Counted from the stretch's first letter, positions 52,210 through 64,000 are shown. The stretch: DNA of 64,000 bases from Arachis hypogaea (GCF_003086295.3 NC_092038.1:104563837-104627836), one strand, 5' to 3'. Translations and numbers: made by a program. The notes: generated by a model from the letters alone, not told the origin.

Positions 52210-52964
52210 GAGGTTTGAAGGAATTGGAAAGGGAAGTATTAGTTAGACTGAAGAATCTTTAGTCAGATGCCCTTTATGGTTTAGCTTGTTTATAAGCTTT
52301 GATATTATCTGAAGGAAGTTCTAGGATTGCCTTTGGCTTTCCTCCATTATTATGTATTATATATGTGGAAGTTGTTACCATGCTGGGGACCTCTGGTTCT
52401 CACGCATGCGGATTTTGTGGTTTTCAGATGCAGGACGTACGGTTTCCCGCTGAGGCATGCTGGAGACTTCTAGATTTGCGAAGATTCCTTGTTCTTGGGG
52501 ACTATGTTTTGGTTTATATGTTTTGCTTAGATACTTTTATCTCCATTAAATAATGCAAACTATGATGACTCCTCTTATGGGAGATTTTGGAGAATAGGTT
52601 TTATGTATTTGTGTCCCTTTGGGTTTCCTTTGGGGTTTCCTTATTTTATCATATGTATATATTGCTATGCTCGGACCGGTTATCTTCGCAGCCGGATCTT
52701 GAGTCTTGATATTCCTATTTTTGACACTCCTTTGTATATATATAATTCTCGCGTTGGTTTATCCTTATTCGTTACGTTGTCGATCGGAGTGTTGCGCTTT
52801 AGAGTTGCGATGGTTTTTGTTTACCCCTTTTTCTACAAAGGCTCCTAGTTATAATCAATCATTCATACTACTATATGTACTAAATTTTTATTTTAGAGGT
52901 CGTAATACCTTGCCATCTCTGAATTATGACTTAAGCATAAGACTCTGTATGGTAGGGTATTACA
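52210..52964 (+). repeat. Chromovirus 5' LTR, second part
   Basis: Continues the LTR after A2 and matches 60485-61238. Ends GGTATTACA. Confidence 0.94.
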
Positions 52965-52967
52965 TTA

Positions 52968-52979
52968 TGGTATCAGAGC
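52968..52979 (+). other. Initiator-Met tRNA primer binding site
   Basis: TGGTATCAGAGC is complementary to the 3' end of plant initiator tRNA-Met, three bases after the LTR. Confidence 0.93.
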
Positions 52980-53181
52980 AGTTCGTTCCTGTAGAGCCTG
53001 AGGGATGGACTGATTATGCTTCTGTGCATTCTCTGTGTGTGTGTTATGTGCTATTAGTATATCTGCTTGATATAATTGGCATAATCGTTCATGAGCATGC
53101 ATTTGGGACTTTGAAGCACTAGACTTCCGATATTGAGACTGATCAACTTAATATCGATTGTTTGGTGTGTATAGGAACCAG

Positions 53182-54195
53182 ATGGCACCTCGTGGACGTG
53201 GTAGAGGTAGTGCGAGAGGTCGTACTAACGCTCATGCACTGGAGAATAACCCTAATGACCCGGTGAACTTTATGACTGCGTTGGAGAACATGGCTGCTGC
53301 TATGCAAGCCACTGCTGAGGCTCTTGGTCAACAGATGAACAACCATGGTAATGATGGAGGTGGAATTCAGGGCCCGATGACACTAGCACACTTTTTAAAG
53401 GTTAATCCACCTAAGTTCAAGGGGACTACTAGTCCGACTGAGGCTGATACATGGTTTCAGGCTATAGAGCGAGCACTGCAAGCACAAGTGGTACCTGAAG
53501 GGCAGCGTGTCGAGTTTGCTACCTATATGCTTACAGGTGAAGCGTCGCATTGGTGGCAAGGTATCCGACGTCTTCTGCAGCAGGGTGATGACTATATCAC
53601 TTGGAATGTCTTCCAAGAAGAGTTCTATAAGAAGTACTTTCCGACTTCTGCTAGGACGGCTAAAGAACTTGAATTGTTACAGCTGAAGCAGGGTACCATG
53701 TCCATATCAGAGTATACTGACAGGTTTGAGGAGCTGTTCAGGTTCTCTCGTATGTGCCAAGGGACTCCGGTGGAATATGAGGAATGGAAGTGTGTTAAGT
53801 ATGAAGGAGGACTCCGGAGTGACATTTTCAGTTCAGTGGGACCAATGGAGATTAGGACTTTCTCCGAGTTGATAAACAAGTGTAGGGTTGCTGAAGAGTG
53901 TGTGAAAAGGGCAACCGCTGAGAAAGGGATTCACAAAGGTTCATTCCCACAGAATCGAAGGAAGAGCTTTGCACCTAGAGGCCCGTCTTTCAAGAGGTGA
54001 AGCTCTTTCAGGAGGCCCAGCAACAACAACAATTTCCAAGGGAAGAAGTTTGGGAAGCAACCTCAGAATGATCAAGCTTGTACTAGGTGTGGAAGTCACC
54101 ATCCGGGAGCACCATGCAAGGCCGGATGGGGTTTGTGCTACACTTGTGGAAAGGCGGGGCATAAAGCCGTAAATTGTCCTGAGAAGCAGAAATAA
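53182..54195 (+). pseudogene. gag: Chromovirus gag with zinc knuckle, one internal stop
   Basis: The start is taken at MAPRGRGRGSARGRTN (53182), a basic N-terminus. The Retrotrans_gag domain follows (FLKVNPPKFKGTTSPTEAD, ATYMLTGEASHWWQGI, FYKKYFPTSARTAKELEL, YTDRFEELFRFSRM). A TGA at 53998-54000 stops it. The same frame continues with ACTRCGSHHPGAPC and the CCHC knuckle CYTCGKAGHKAVNC (about 54136-54177), then a TAA at 54193-54195 before the protease. Gag would bind and package element RNA; this copy cannot make it full length. Confidence 0.9.
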
Positions 54196-57100
54196 GGTGC
54201 TGGAAAAGCACAACAGACTAGTCGGGTGTTCACCACTTCAACTGTAGGAGCTGAGGGATCTGAGACACTCATTCGAGGTAACTGTGAGATAGCTGGTCAA
54301 ACTTTAAATGCTTTATTTGATTCGGGAGCATCACATTCATTCATTGCATTTGAGAAAGCCCATGAGTTAGGATTGAAGATTGTAACTTTAGGTTACGATC
54401 TAAGAGTGTACAATGCTACCCATGAAGCCATGGTAACTAGGCTAGGATGCCCGGAAGTTTCCTTTAGGTTCAAGCAACGTGATTTTGTTCATAATTTAGT
54501 CTGCTTACCGATGATTGGTCTTGATCTTATCTTGGGATTGGACTGGTTATCTAAGAACCATGTTCTGCTAGATTGTTCTACAAAGTCGGTGTACTTTATG
54601 CCGGAAGATACTGAAGGGCCGGTCGTGGTGAATAATTATTATTTGAATTCGATGATGGTGAACTGTTCTGGTGTTGAATGTCAGGGTATCCTGTTGTTAA
54701 CCGCGGGTGTTTCGGGTGATGATCAAAGGTTGGAGCAGATTCCGGTTGTGTGTGAGTTTTCGGAAGTGTTTCCTGATGATATTGATGAGTTTCCACCTAA
54801 CCGAGAGGTTGAGTTTGCTATTGAATTGGTGCCCGGGGCGGGACCAATCTCAAGTGCTCCTTATAGGATGTCACCGTTAGAGATGAACGAGCTAAAGTCT
54901 CAGTTAGAGGATTTGTTGGGAAAGAATTTTATACGACCAAGTGTCTCTCCGTGGGGTGCTCCAGTATTACTGGTAAAGAAGAAGGATGGGAGTATGCGAC
55001 TCTGTGTGGATTACAGGCAGCTGAACAAGGTTACAATAAAGAATAAGTACCCATTGCCGAGAATTGATGATCTCATGGATCAGTTGCAAGGAGCTGGAGT
55101 TTTCTCCAAGATCGATTTACGATCCGGTTATCACCAGATAAGGGTGAGGGGTGAGGATATCCCTAAGACCGCTTTCAGGACTCGTTATGGTCATTACGAG
55201 TACACTGTAATGCCTTTCGGGTTGACAAACGCTCCTGCGGTGTTCATGGATTACATGAATAGAGTTTTCCGTCTGTTTCTGGATAAATTTGTTGTTGTCT
55301 TCATTGATGACATACTGATTTACTCCAAGACTGAAGAAGAGCATGCGGAACACTTGAGGACCGTGTTGCAGATTCTAAAAGAGAAGAAACTCTATGCAAA
55401 ACTATCGAAGTGTGAGTTTTGGAAGGGTGAGGTGAAGTTTTTGGGCCATGTGGTGAGTAAGAAGGGAATAGCCGTAGATCCAACTAAGGTGGAGGCTGTG
55501 ATGGATTGGAAGCAACCAACCACCGTAACAGAGATAAGGAGTTTTCTGGGTTTAGCTGGCTATTACCGAAGGTTTATCAAGGGCTTCTCATAGATAGCTT
55601 TGCCAATGACAAAGTTAACCCGCAAAGACACTCCGTTTGTTTGGACTCCTGAGTGCGAGGAGAGCTTTCAGACATTGAAGAAAAAGTTGACCACTGCACC
55701 TGTGTTAGTGTTACCTGAGCCGAATGAGCCATTTGAGGTGTATTGTGATGCCTCATTGAAGGGTCTAGGGTGCGTGCTGATGCAGCATCGTAATGTGGTG
55801 GCGTATGCCTCACGACAGTTGAGACCTCATGAAGTTAGTTACCCTACGCACGATTTGGAACTCGCTGCAGTTATGTTTGCCTTGAAGGTGTGGAGGCATT
55901 ACCTCTATGGGGTTAAGTTCCAAGTTTTCTCTGATCATAAGAGCTTGAAGTACCTCTTTGATCAGAAAGAGCTTAATATGAGACAGAGAAGGTGGATGGA
56001 ATTGTTGAAGGACTATGACTTTGAGTTGCATTACCATCCGGGAAAGGCGAACGTAGTGGCGGATGCGTTAAGTCGGAAGTCGTTATATGCGGCTTGGATG
56101 ATGCTTCAAGAGGAGAAGTTGCTCAAGGGATTCGAGAGTCTGAAAATTGGTGCTCAAGAAGTATCCGGAACTTTGTGTTTGAGCCGATTAGAGATCTCAA
56201 GTGATTTTAAGTCCGAACTCCTAAAGGCTCATCAAAATGATGAAGCGTTATGGAAGGTGTTACCGGCTATTGAGCAAGGAAAACAATGGAGAGTGTCGGA
56301 AGAAAAAGATGGGTTATGGAGATTCAAAGGTAGGATCATTGTGCCGGATGTTGGCACTTTGAGACAAGATATTCTAAAGGAGGCACACAAAAGCGGATTC
56401 TCCATTCACCCGGGAAGTACTAAGATGTACCATGATTTAAAGGCAATGTTCTGGTGGCCGGGTATGAAGAATGATGTGGCGGAATATGTTTCAAAGTGCT
56501 TAACTTGTCAAAAGGTGAAGATTGAACATCAAAGACCTTCCGGGATGTTGCAACCTTTAGAGATTCCACAATGGAAGTGGGAAAGTATTGCAATGGACTT
56601 TGTGTCTGGATTGCGAAGGACTAGGGCTGGTTTTGATGCTATTTGGGTGATTGTGGACCGACTAACGAAGTCAGCTCACTTTTTACCCATTCGGATGACC
56701 TACACCCTTGAAGAGCTAGCACGGTTATACATAAAGGAGATTGTGAGACTTCATGGTGTACCTGCTACTATAATCTCTGATAGAGATCCTTGTTTCACTT
56801 CAAGGTTTTAGGGTGCATTTCAAAAATCTTTTGGAACCCGATTAAGCTTGAGCACGGCTTACCATCCTCAAACAGATGGTCAATCTGAGAGGACGATCCA
56901 AACGCTAGAAGATATGTTGAGAGCTTGTGTTTTGGACCAACCAGTGAGTTGGGATCGGTATATGCCATTAGTGGAGTTTGCATACAATAATAGTTATCAT
57001 GCGAGCATCGGAATGGCTCCGTATGAGGCCTTGTATGGGAGGAAATGTCAATCTCCGCTATGTTGGTATGAAGATGGAGAGAAAAGCTTGTTAGGGCCGG

Positions 57101-57645
57101 AAATGATAGCTGAGACTACTGAACAAGTCAAGAAAATCCGTGATAGGATGATTACGGCGCAGAGTCGTCAAAAGAGTTATGCCGATCAGAGGCGAAAGCC
57201 CTTAGAATTTGAGGAAGGAGATCATGTTTTCCTTAAGGTTACTCCGACCACGGGAGTAGGTAGTGTGATTAAGGCAAAGAAGTTGAATCCTAGATACATT
57301 GGTCCATTTCAGATCCTGGAGAGGATTGGACCGGTGGCGTATCAGATGGCTCTACCACCTCATCTTTCGAATCTGCACGACGTGTTTCACGTGTCGCAGC
57401 TTCGGAAGTACACTCCTGATGCTAGCCATGTGTTGGAACCTGAGTCGGTTCAGTTAAGGGAAGATTTGACGCTTCCAGTGGCTCCAGTCAGAATTGATGA
57501 TACTAGTATCAAACGGTTGCGTGGAAAAGAGGTTTCATTAGTCAAAGTGGCATGGAGTCGAGGCGGTGTTGAGGAACACACTTGGGAACTTGAGTCGGAG
57601 ATGCGAACGGATTATCCGCATTTATTCTCAGGTAATTGCATTTGA
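54196..57645 (+). pseudogene. pol: Chromovirus pol: protease, RT, RNase H, integrase, chromodomain-like tail
   Basis: The frame is the same as gag throughout. Protease: [11 protein letters not shown] (D at 54319). [26 protein letters not shown] and the catalytic [10 protein letters not shown] (about 55300). RNase [14 protein letters not shown] and [11 protein letters not shown]. Integrase: the HHCC domain around [10 protein letters not shown] in [10 protein letters not shown] in [10 protein letters not shown] and E in DGQSERTIQ. A GPF module (YIGPFQILERIGPVAYQM) and the tail VKVAWSRGGVEEHTWELESE, typical of chromoviral chromodomains, complete it. TAG codons at 55591-55593 (between RT and RNase H) and 56809-56811 (in the integrase core) interrupt it. 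It ends at TGA 57643-57645. Confidence 0.92.
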
Positions 57646-57669
57646 ATTTTGTGGGCAAAATTCCCAATT

Positions 57670-57681
57670 AGGTGGGTAGAA
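57670..57681 (+). other. Polypurine-rich tract before the chromovirus 3' LTR
   Basis: AGGTGGGTAGAA directly precedes the LTR TGTAAAACC and is the expected plus-strand primer. Confidence 0.75.
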
Positions 57682-60600
57682 TGTAAAACCCGGTTAATTA
57701 ACGGCTAATTAACCCATAAATGAGAATTTATTCTAGAAAGCCCAAAATGTGATTTTTGTGGCTAAATGTGATAGAGGATATTGAGACGAGAATTTTGGTA
57801 CCAATTTTATAGAATTCGGACCAAGATTGGACCGAACGGGCCAAACCGGGCCAAACGGACCCAAAGTGGGCCCTTGGCCCAACATAACTAAACCAAAACC
57901 CTAGTTTTCAGCACTCTCTCTCCTCACAACACACTCAAACACGCTGAAATTAGAGAGAAAGGGAGGAAGAACACTCTCTCAAGTTCTCTCCCTTGGTTGA
58001 TCTTCAAACCACCATAACTTTTGATCTAGAGCTCCGATTGCCGCTCCGTTTGTGGCCACGCATTCACCGCGGAGAGATCTACAAAACCCATACAACCAAT
58101 CTTGAAATGTTGCTGTTCGAAATTCCAGCCCTTATTTTCGAGTTTCATGGGTGAAATGTTGAGATTTTGGGTTCTTTGATGTTATAGGACCCAACTCTCT
58201 TGAAGGAGAAGGTTAATCTTGTCTCCTTGGACCTTGGGTGTGGTAAGATTCTCAACCCTAGTGTATTTTCTTGTTTTATGATGTTTGGGTTTTGAGATGT
58301 TGTGTATGGGTATGATGGTTGTGGCTTAGGTTGTGTATGTGTGGATATTGGAGCTTGATTGGTGATTTTGAAAAGCTTGGAAAGGATTTGGTGGTGAAAA
58401 ATCTGTTCTTGTGGATAAGTGGTTTGGAAGTGCTCCGGTGGAGCTTGGGAAAATCGGCTAAGGTATGGTTTCGGTTTCCCGTATCTAATATGTAATGTGG
58501 TAGGAAATACTTAGGCTAGAGACCCTAAGATAGGCATTGAATGGTTGATGTTGTTGAATTATTGATATATATGATGTGGTCATATATGTAATGATGATTA
58601 ATGATGCCTTGGTGGTATGAGGTATGAGAAATATGAATGTTGTGATATATGCTTGATGATTAGTTATGGTTGAATTGTGGGTTGAACCATGTTTATGGTG
58701 AGTATGATATTGATTGTGTACAATGATGATTTAGTGGAACTGGTGTTGTTGATAATTGGCATGAGAAAGAGTATATGATATGTCAATATGTTTGAGTTTG
58801 AGCCACTTTGGTGAAGTGGGTTAAAATGATGAGATAGTGATTCTGTAATTTGTGGTAAAGTCTCAATGTGTGAGTTGAGGAGGCTTGATGTTGAATTTGA
58901 TATATTTTGATTGATTTCAAAGAAAAGGGATGAAAATGGCATGTTTTGATTGATTTTGAAAAGAGTTGGAAATGGCTTGTTTGAAAATGGCACTTTGTGG
59001 TTTTTATGAAAAATATGGTTTTTGGGCATACTTTAATGGGACATAACTTGGACTACGGATCTCTGTTTTGTGCCAAATCTGTTTAGAAATGAAATTGGAT
59101 CTGGGATGTCCATGCGGTTCGAAGAACGGGTGAAAAACAATTTAAAATGAGAAAGTTATGTCCGTTGGAAGATTGGGGTTTAAATTGGTGAATTCTGCAG
59201 CTTTTAACTTAGAAAATTTTTAGCAGAATGACCCCTTGCGCGTGGGAGCACTTGGTGCGTGCGCGCCGTTCTTCCCGAAAATGCCATCCATGCGTGAGCG
59301 TGATGTGCGCGGGCGCGCCGATTGTGCTGCACCCAATGCCCAGCCATTTTCCAGAGAGTTATGCCAGAACTGTGCCAGTGTTGTGCCTGGGGCACGAGAA
59401 TGCCTACGCGTACGCGTGGTTGACGCGTACACGCCGATTGGCAAATTTTTAATCCACGCGTTAGCATGCATGACGCTTGCGCGTCGATGAGTTTTTGAGG
59501 CCATCCACGCGTGCGCGTGGAGTGCACGTACGCGTGGACCTGTTTTCATCCCAAAGTTGATTTTTGAGTTTTAAAAGCCAAATTTCATACTTCTAAGCCT
59601 CCGATCTCACCACTTATATCTTAAATCAATATGACATGCCTAGCTATTAAAAAGGGGCTAGAGAATGAGGTAACTTGTGAGTGAAGCAAGGGAAAAATGA
59701 ATGATCATTGGGGATCAAGCATGATTATGTGAGATGCGGAGGATGGTGGTGGAAGTGCTGGTTATGCCATTGGCCGAAGGGCCGTAATTGTTTATATATT
59801 GGCTGGTTCTGGATTGAACCGTGACCCGGAATAGCTGTGTATGCTATGAATATTGGCTGGTTCTGGACTGAACCATGAGCCGGAATAGCTGTGTATGCTA
59901 TGAATATTGGCTGGTTATGGATTTAACCGTGAGCCGGAATGGCTGATATGGATGTTGATCCATGGATGAGAATTCATGCATATTTATGCTGAATTATTGA
60001 TAATTGTGATTTGCACTTCCACTATCGGAGATACGAGTTTCCCTGGGTAGTAGCAGTGGCTAGCCACCACGTGCTCCAGGTTGAGACTTGATACTCTTTT
60101 GACCCTATGTCATAAGTGTGGCCGGGCACTGTGAAAGACCCGGATGAGCTCGCCCCCGTAAATATTCACCAGTGAAGGTGATGGATATAGATGATGATTA
60201 TGATCAAGTTTATGATGAGTATAACTCGAGTTGGGGATGCGTGACAGAGGGACAGTCCAATGGTTAGCTACCAGGACTTGTCGGGTTGGCTCTATAACCG
60301 ACAGATGATATCATCAGCCACTAGGGACAGGCATTCATCATATGCATACTATATGAATTGTTTGAGATTGCCTATTTGACTGCACATTACTTGCTAATTG
60401 TCTAAATGCTTTACTTGTTCCTATTTGTGTATTCCTTGTTTGATATAACTGTGATTGCTACACTATACTCCTGCTGGTGGTTGGGAGGTTTGAAGGAATT
60501 GGAAAGGGAAGTATTAGTTAGACTGAAGAATCTTTAGTCAGATGCCCTTTATGGTTTAGCTTGTTTATAAGCTTTGATATTATCTGAAGGAAGTTCTATG

Positions 60601-61238
60601 ATTGCCTTTGGCTTTCCTCCATTATTATGTATTATATATGTGGAAGCTGTTACCATGCTGGGGACCTCTGGTTCTCACCCATGCGAATTTTGTGGTTTTC
60701 AGATGCAGGACGTACGGTTTCCCGCTGAGGCGTGCTGGAGACTTCTAGATTTGCGAAGATTCCTTGTTCTTGGGGACTATGTTTTGGTTTATATGTTTTT
60801 CTTAGATACTTTTATCTCCATTAAATAATACAAACTGTGATGACTCCTCTTATGGGAGATTTTGGAGAATAGGTTTTATGTATTTGTGTCCCTTTGGGTT
60901 TCCTTTGGGGTTTCCTTATTTTATCATATGTATATATTGCTATGCTCGGACCGGTTATCTTCGCAGCCGGATCTTGAGTCTGATATTCCTATTTTTGACA
61001 CTTCTTTGTATATATATAATTCTCGCGTTGGTTTATCCTTATTCGTTACGTTGTCGATCGGAGTGTTGCGCTTTAGAGTTGCGATGGTTTTTGTTTACCC
61101 CTTTTTCTACAAAGGCTCCTAGTTATAATCAATCATTCATACTACTATATGTACTAAATTTTTATTTTAGAGGTCGTAATACCTTGCCATCTCTGAATTA
61201 TGACTTAAGCATAAGACTCTGTATGGTAGGGTGTTACA
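57682..61238 (+). repeat. 3' LTR of the chromovirus
   Basis: 3557 bp, uninterrupted. It contains the CpG-rich segment (about 59228-59540), the 54-bp tandem (59799-59944) and the empty A2 target site (60480-60484). It ends GTTACA, followed by GTATG. Confidence 0.95.
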
Positions 61239-61243
61239 GTATG

Positions 61244-61650
61244 TGCTAAGGAAAGGCTTGAGTGAGTAAGTCCTTAGGGGTGTTTCAACACCTAGCACCT
61301 TGAACCAACTTGTTCGGGAGTGTTGGCTGAAAGCTTATCATAAAGAGTTGCCTCAACACAGAGCACTTAGCTAAAGAAAGCAGTAAGCTCTAAAGAGAAA
61401 AAGGAAAGAAAAACAAAGCTGATAAAAGGATCAAAGAATAAGGTTCTCATAGAAGGCAATAGAGTGAGTATTCAAAAGCATATTATAGCCTAAGAACCAA
61501 CAAGAACATAAACTAAATTGCCATGCATGAAACTCCATGAACCAAGGGTTTGAATTCTCTGAATAAGGACTTGTATCTCTTGTATTCTCATTCATTCTTC
61601 TTATGTTCTGTCACTTGCTTGAGGACAAGCAAGATTTAAGTTTGGTGTTG
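61244..61650 (+). other. Element H 3' non-coding region, part 3
   Basis: Continues from 40510. It ends with the hairpin CTTGCTTG-AGGA-CAAGCAAG (61614-61633) and AAGTTTGGTGTTG, next to the LTR start TGATGCCAGG at 61651. No gene. Confidence 0.75.
61614..61633 (+). other. Hairpin CTTGCTTG/CAAGCAAG beside the H 3' LTR
   Basis: Eight-bp arms with loop AGGA. AAGTTTGGTGT follows at 61638-61648. Confidence 0.7.
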
Positions 61651-61951
61651 TGATGCCAGGGCATCTCGGCTAGTTTTACAAGCCGTTTTAAGTATGTTTT
61701 AGGCTAGTTTCATGCATTTTCTTGGGCAATAAGCAAGTATTTGGTTGATTATGCATTCATATCTTGATTCAATCAAACATTGTGAATTCTAAATATTTTC
61801 ATGAGAATAATGCAAGAATTGAATGATAACAATGAATGACGCAGTATCTCATGATTAGAGCAAAACTTTGATGCAATTTGTTTAATTAATTTCAATTAAC
61901 AAGAAGCAGAGACCCAGTTAGTAGTCAAGTTAGTTCCACTAACGTGAGCAC
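61651..61951 (+). repeat. Start of the element H 3' LTR (truncated)
   Basis: Begins TGATGCCAGGGCATC right after the hairpin cassette. It is interrupted near 61951 by the LTR of a - strand element. The rest of this LTR and the paired 5' LTR are outside the window. Confidence 0.65.
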
Positions 61952-63579
61952 TGTGATACACAAGGATTATCGTCGGTTAGGAATTTCTCTTATAGAAATA
62001 AGAATTTCGTTGTAAGCATAGCTCCAAACCAACAAACAACTCTTGGATCAAATTTTAAAAGATTGTTTGTCACAAGTAACAAACCCTAAATAAGAATTAA
62101 CCGAAGTATTTAAACTCCGGGTCGTCTCACAAAGAATCACAATGAAGTGCTCAATTATTGGCTATGAAGGATGCAAGGGGGTTTGATTTTATATTTTTGC
62201 AAGAAAGTAAATGGCAAGAAAAGTAAATGAACAATTAACTAATAAGAGAAAGGAAAAGTACTCTTGGCTAGACATAGGTAATTGAGATCACCATCCTAGT
62301 CTACAAATCATATATTGACAATTATGAGGAACCAAGCTCATTAAGTCTAACTCCAAGAGATTTAAGTACATATTATCTAATCCTAAGCTTGAGGTACGTC
62401 AAATGGCTTGATCAACATCAACCCATAAGTACCAACCTATCTACTAATTAGATTTGTAGTGGGTTAGTGTCAATGGGTGTCAAATTGATCACCAAGGGCT
62501 CTCAAATCACCAATTCAATGAGACTCAATGACTCAAGGTCACTCAATTCCCTTAACCTAGGCCAAGAGCAACGAAAACTACTAAAAAACTAGTGTAAACA
62601 TTTTTTCAAACACCTAAAGTGCAACAAAAAAAAATATCACAAAATGTAAGAATTACCAAGTTCCATAACTATCATAAGCAAGAAATCAACAATAACAAGT
62701 GAAGTAAACATCAAAAGACATAGAAATATAAAATTGCATGAAAGAGAAATTGAGATGCAACAATTATTCATAAACATAAAAGAGAGCAAAACAAGAAATT
62801 AATGAGAGAAACTAAGAAGATTAAAACAATAGAACATTAAAATATAAAGAGAATTGAAATCAAAACAAGAATTGAAAGATGAAATTGAGAAAATTAAACC
62901 TAAACTACCCTCAATTCTAGAGAGAAGGGAGGGCTTCTCTCTCTAGAATTCTAGCTTTAACTTGATACAGAAACTTTAACTATGACTACTTGGTCCATTC
63001 CCCCTTCATCCTTGGGTTCAATAGCATCAGAAATGAGTTGGATGCGGCCCAAAATGCTTCAGAAATTGCTGGCCACGAGTTGCCTTTAGTGAGTCACGTG
63101 TAGCTTTCCACGCGTACGGGTGATGCATGCGTACGCATCTCTAGACGATAGGCAACTATAGCAAATTTTATATTATTTTAAAGCTCCAGATGTTAGCTTT
63201 CCAACGCAACTAGAACCGTCTCATTTGGATCTCTGTAGCTCAAGTTATGATCAATTGAGTTCGAAGAGGTCAGGATTGACAGCTTTGGAGTTCCTTCATT
63301 TTTTCATGAGTTCTTCCATTTTGCATGCTTTTCCTTCATTCTTTCAATCCAATCTTTGCCTTCTAAACCTGAAATCACTTAGAAAATATATCAAGTCATC
63401 GAATGGAATTAAAGTGAATTAAATTTAGCTATTTTGAGGTCTAAAAAGCATGTTTTCACACTTAAGCACATATTTAGGGAGAATTACAAAACCATACTAT
63501 TTCATTGATTAAATGTGAGAAAAGTTGATAAAACCTCCCAAATTAAGCACAAGATAAACCACAAAATCGGGGTTTATCA
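61952..63579 (-). repeat. 3' LTR of a - strand Athila-type element (G)
   Basis: The right end is clear: in element orientation the LTR starts TGATAAACCCCGATT (63579 leftward), preceded by AAGTGTGGGGAGGTT. The left end is tentatively TGTGATACAC at 61952. CCGAAGTATTTAAACTCCGG at 62101-62120 corresponds to the CCAG/CCGG hairpin of the other LTRs, again with an 8-nt loop. A segment at about 63183-63290 is homologous to Feral/FIDEL LTR sequence (about 3445-3555), and CACGCGTACGGG/GCGTACGCAT words occur near 63100. Confidence 0.65.
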
Positions 63580-64000
63580 AACCTCCCCACACTTAAACCA
63601 AGCATGTCCTCATGATAAGAATAAAGAAGGACAAGAAAAGGGGTATGAACATTTATTCAATGGAAAGAAACTATATGCACCTATCTATATTAATGGAACT
63701 AAATGCAAAATGCCTCTACCTACTTGATTAAAAGAAAATCAATCCCCAAGAACACATATGCACATGTAGGGCTAAGTAGTATGATGATTCATGAATTTTA
63801 CCAATTTGAATATCAAAATAAAGTACAAATAGACTTGCAAGAAGAAAAGCTCATGAAATCCGGGAGCAAGGAATTGAGCATCGAATCCTCACCGGAAGTG
63901 TATCCGCTCTAATCGCTCAAGTGTATAGGGTTGATCACTCAATTCTCTTCTAATCATGCTTTCCATGATTTGTCTTTCGTCTAACAATCAATAATTATTC
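63580..64000 (-). other. 3' non-coding end of element G (cut by window edge)
   Basis: Read leftward it ends with CTTATCATGAGGACATGCTT, a degenerate form of the TTGCTTG-AGGA-CAAGCAA hairpin, then GGTTTAAGTGTGGGGAGGTT, a polypurine tract at the place where the other elements have AAGTTTGGTGTTG. No coding sequence is recognisable in the rest. Confidence 0.6.

Larger units (their letters stand above)
40516..61238 (+). mobile_element. Tekay/Del-like chromovirus Ty3/gypsy element (contains A2)
   Basis: LTRs start TGTAAAACC and end TTACA, with a GTATG duplication. The 5' LTR (40516-52964) is split by A2; without A2 it is about 3.6 kb, against 3557 bp for the 3' LTR (57682-61238). The internal part of 4.7 kb has an initiator-Met primer site and one continuous gag-pol reading frame with four premature stops and no frameshift. 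Very long LTRs, the Met primer site and a C-terminal chromodomain-like tail point to the Tekay/Del lineage. It is inserted in the H 3' region. Confidence 0.93.

Noticed and set aside
52299..53122. Hydrophobic frames of 80-138 codons in the chromovirus LTR
   Set aside because: Present in both LTRs with frame-changing differences (compare 60862-61249); T-rich DNA gives hydrophobic translations.

Overview
The window is plant nuclear DNA made almost entirely of nested LTR retrotransposons, and I see no host gene in it. The LTR ends, the GGCGTT/AACGCC palindromes and the gag sequences match what I remember of the peanut (Arachis) Athila-group element FIDEL and its shorter relative Feral. Arachis is therefore the most likely source. 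The family names are recalled, not searched. Layout, outermost first. (1) Host element H, Athila-type, + strand: a decayed integrase end (27663-28472), a 3' non-coding region in three pieces (28473-29252, 39971-40510, 61244-61650) and the start of its 3' LTR (61651 on). (2) A Tat-like Ty3/gypsy element T, - strand, sits in the H integrase. Its 5' LTR is 27193-27662, followed leftwards by gag, protease and RT, with RNase H resuming at 1570-1987; its 3' end lies off the left edge. (3) A Feral-like element (1988-24116, -, TSD GCCTT) splits T, and a FIDEL-like element (5350-16763, +, TSD AACTT) sits inside it. LTR ends of another Athila-type family (1-600 inside 601-1569) also interrupt T. (4) A second Feral-like copy (29253-39965, +, TSD GCTTG) and a Tekay/Del-like chromovirus (40516-61238, +, TSD GTATG) both sit in the H 3' region. 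(5) A non-autonomous Athila-type element, called A2 here (43353-52204, +), sits in the 5' LTR of the chromovirus; the intact 3' LTR preserves the empty site. (6) From about 61952 a further - strand element, called G, begins with its 3' LTR.

How the elements work together. FIDEL carries gag, protease, RT, RNase H and integrase plus a third ORF, and is broken by one in-frame stop. The two Feral copies carry only gag-protease and the third ORF. A2 carries gag-protease joined directly to an integrase-tail-like segment. The short elements must borrow RT and integrase, and they share the tRNA-Asp primer site, LTR ends and 3' non-coding blocks with the autonomous type. The chromovirus uses an initiator-Met tRNA primer and has four in-frame stops.

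Most interesting structure. All five Athila-type elements whose region is visible (FIDEL, both Feral copies, A2, H) carry the same twin hairpin after the gag-pol stop: GTCA-loop-TGAC, exactly 15 nt, then a 6-bp stem around AGGCAA. The stem changes by paired substitutions. Two further covarying structures were seen: a TTGCTTG/CAAGCAA hairpin followed by AAGTTTGGTGT before the third ORF and before the 3' LTR, and a CCAG/CTGG or CCGG/CCGG hairpin with a fixed 8-nt loop near the LTR 3' end. Arrays of GGCGTT-AACGCC palindromes lie upstream of TATA boxes in the LTRs and upstream of a second, internal TATA box before the third ORF. Together these look like a shared cis-acting RNA and promoter system that lets coding-poor copies be mobilised. 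That interpretation is inference.
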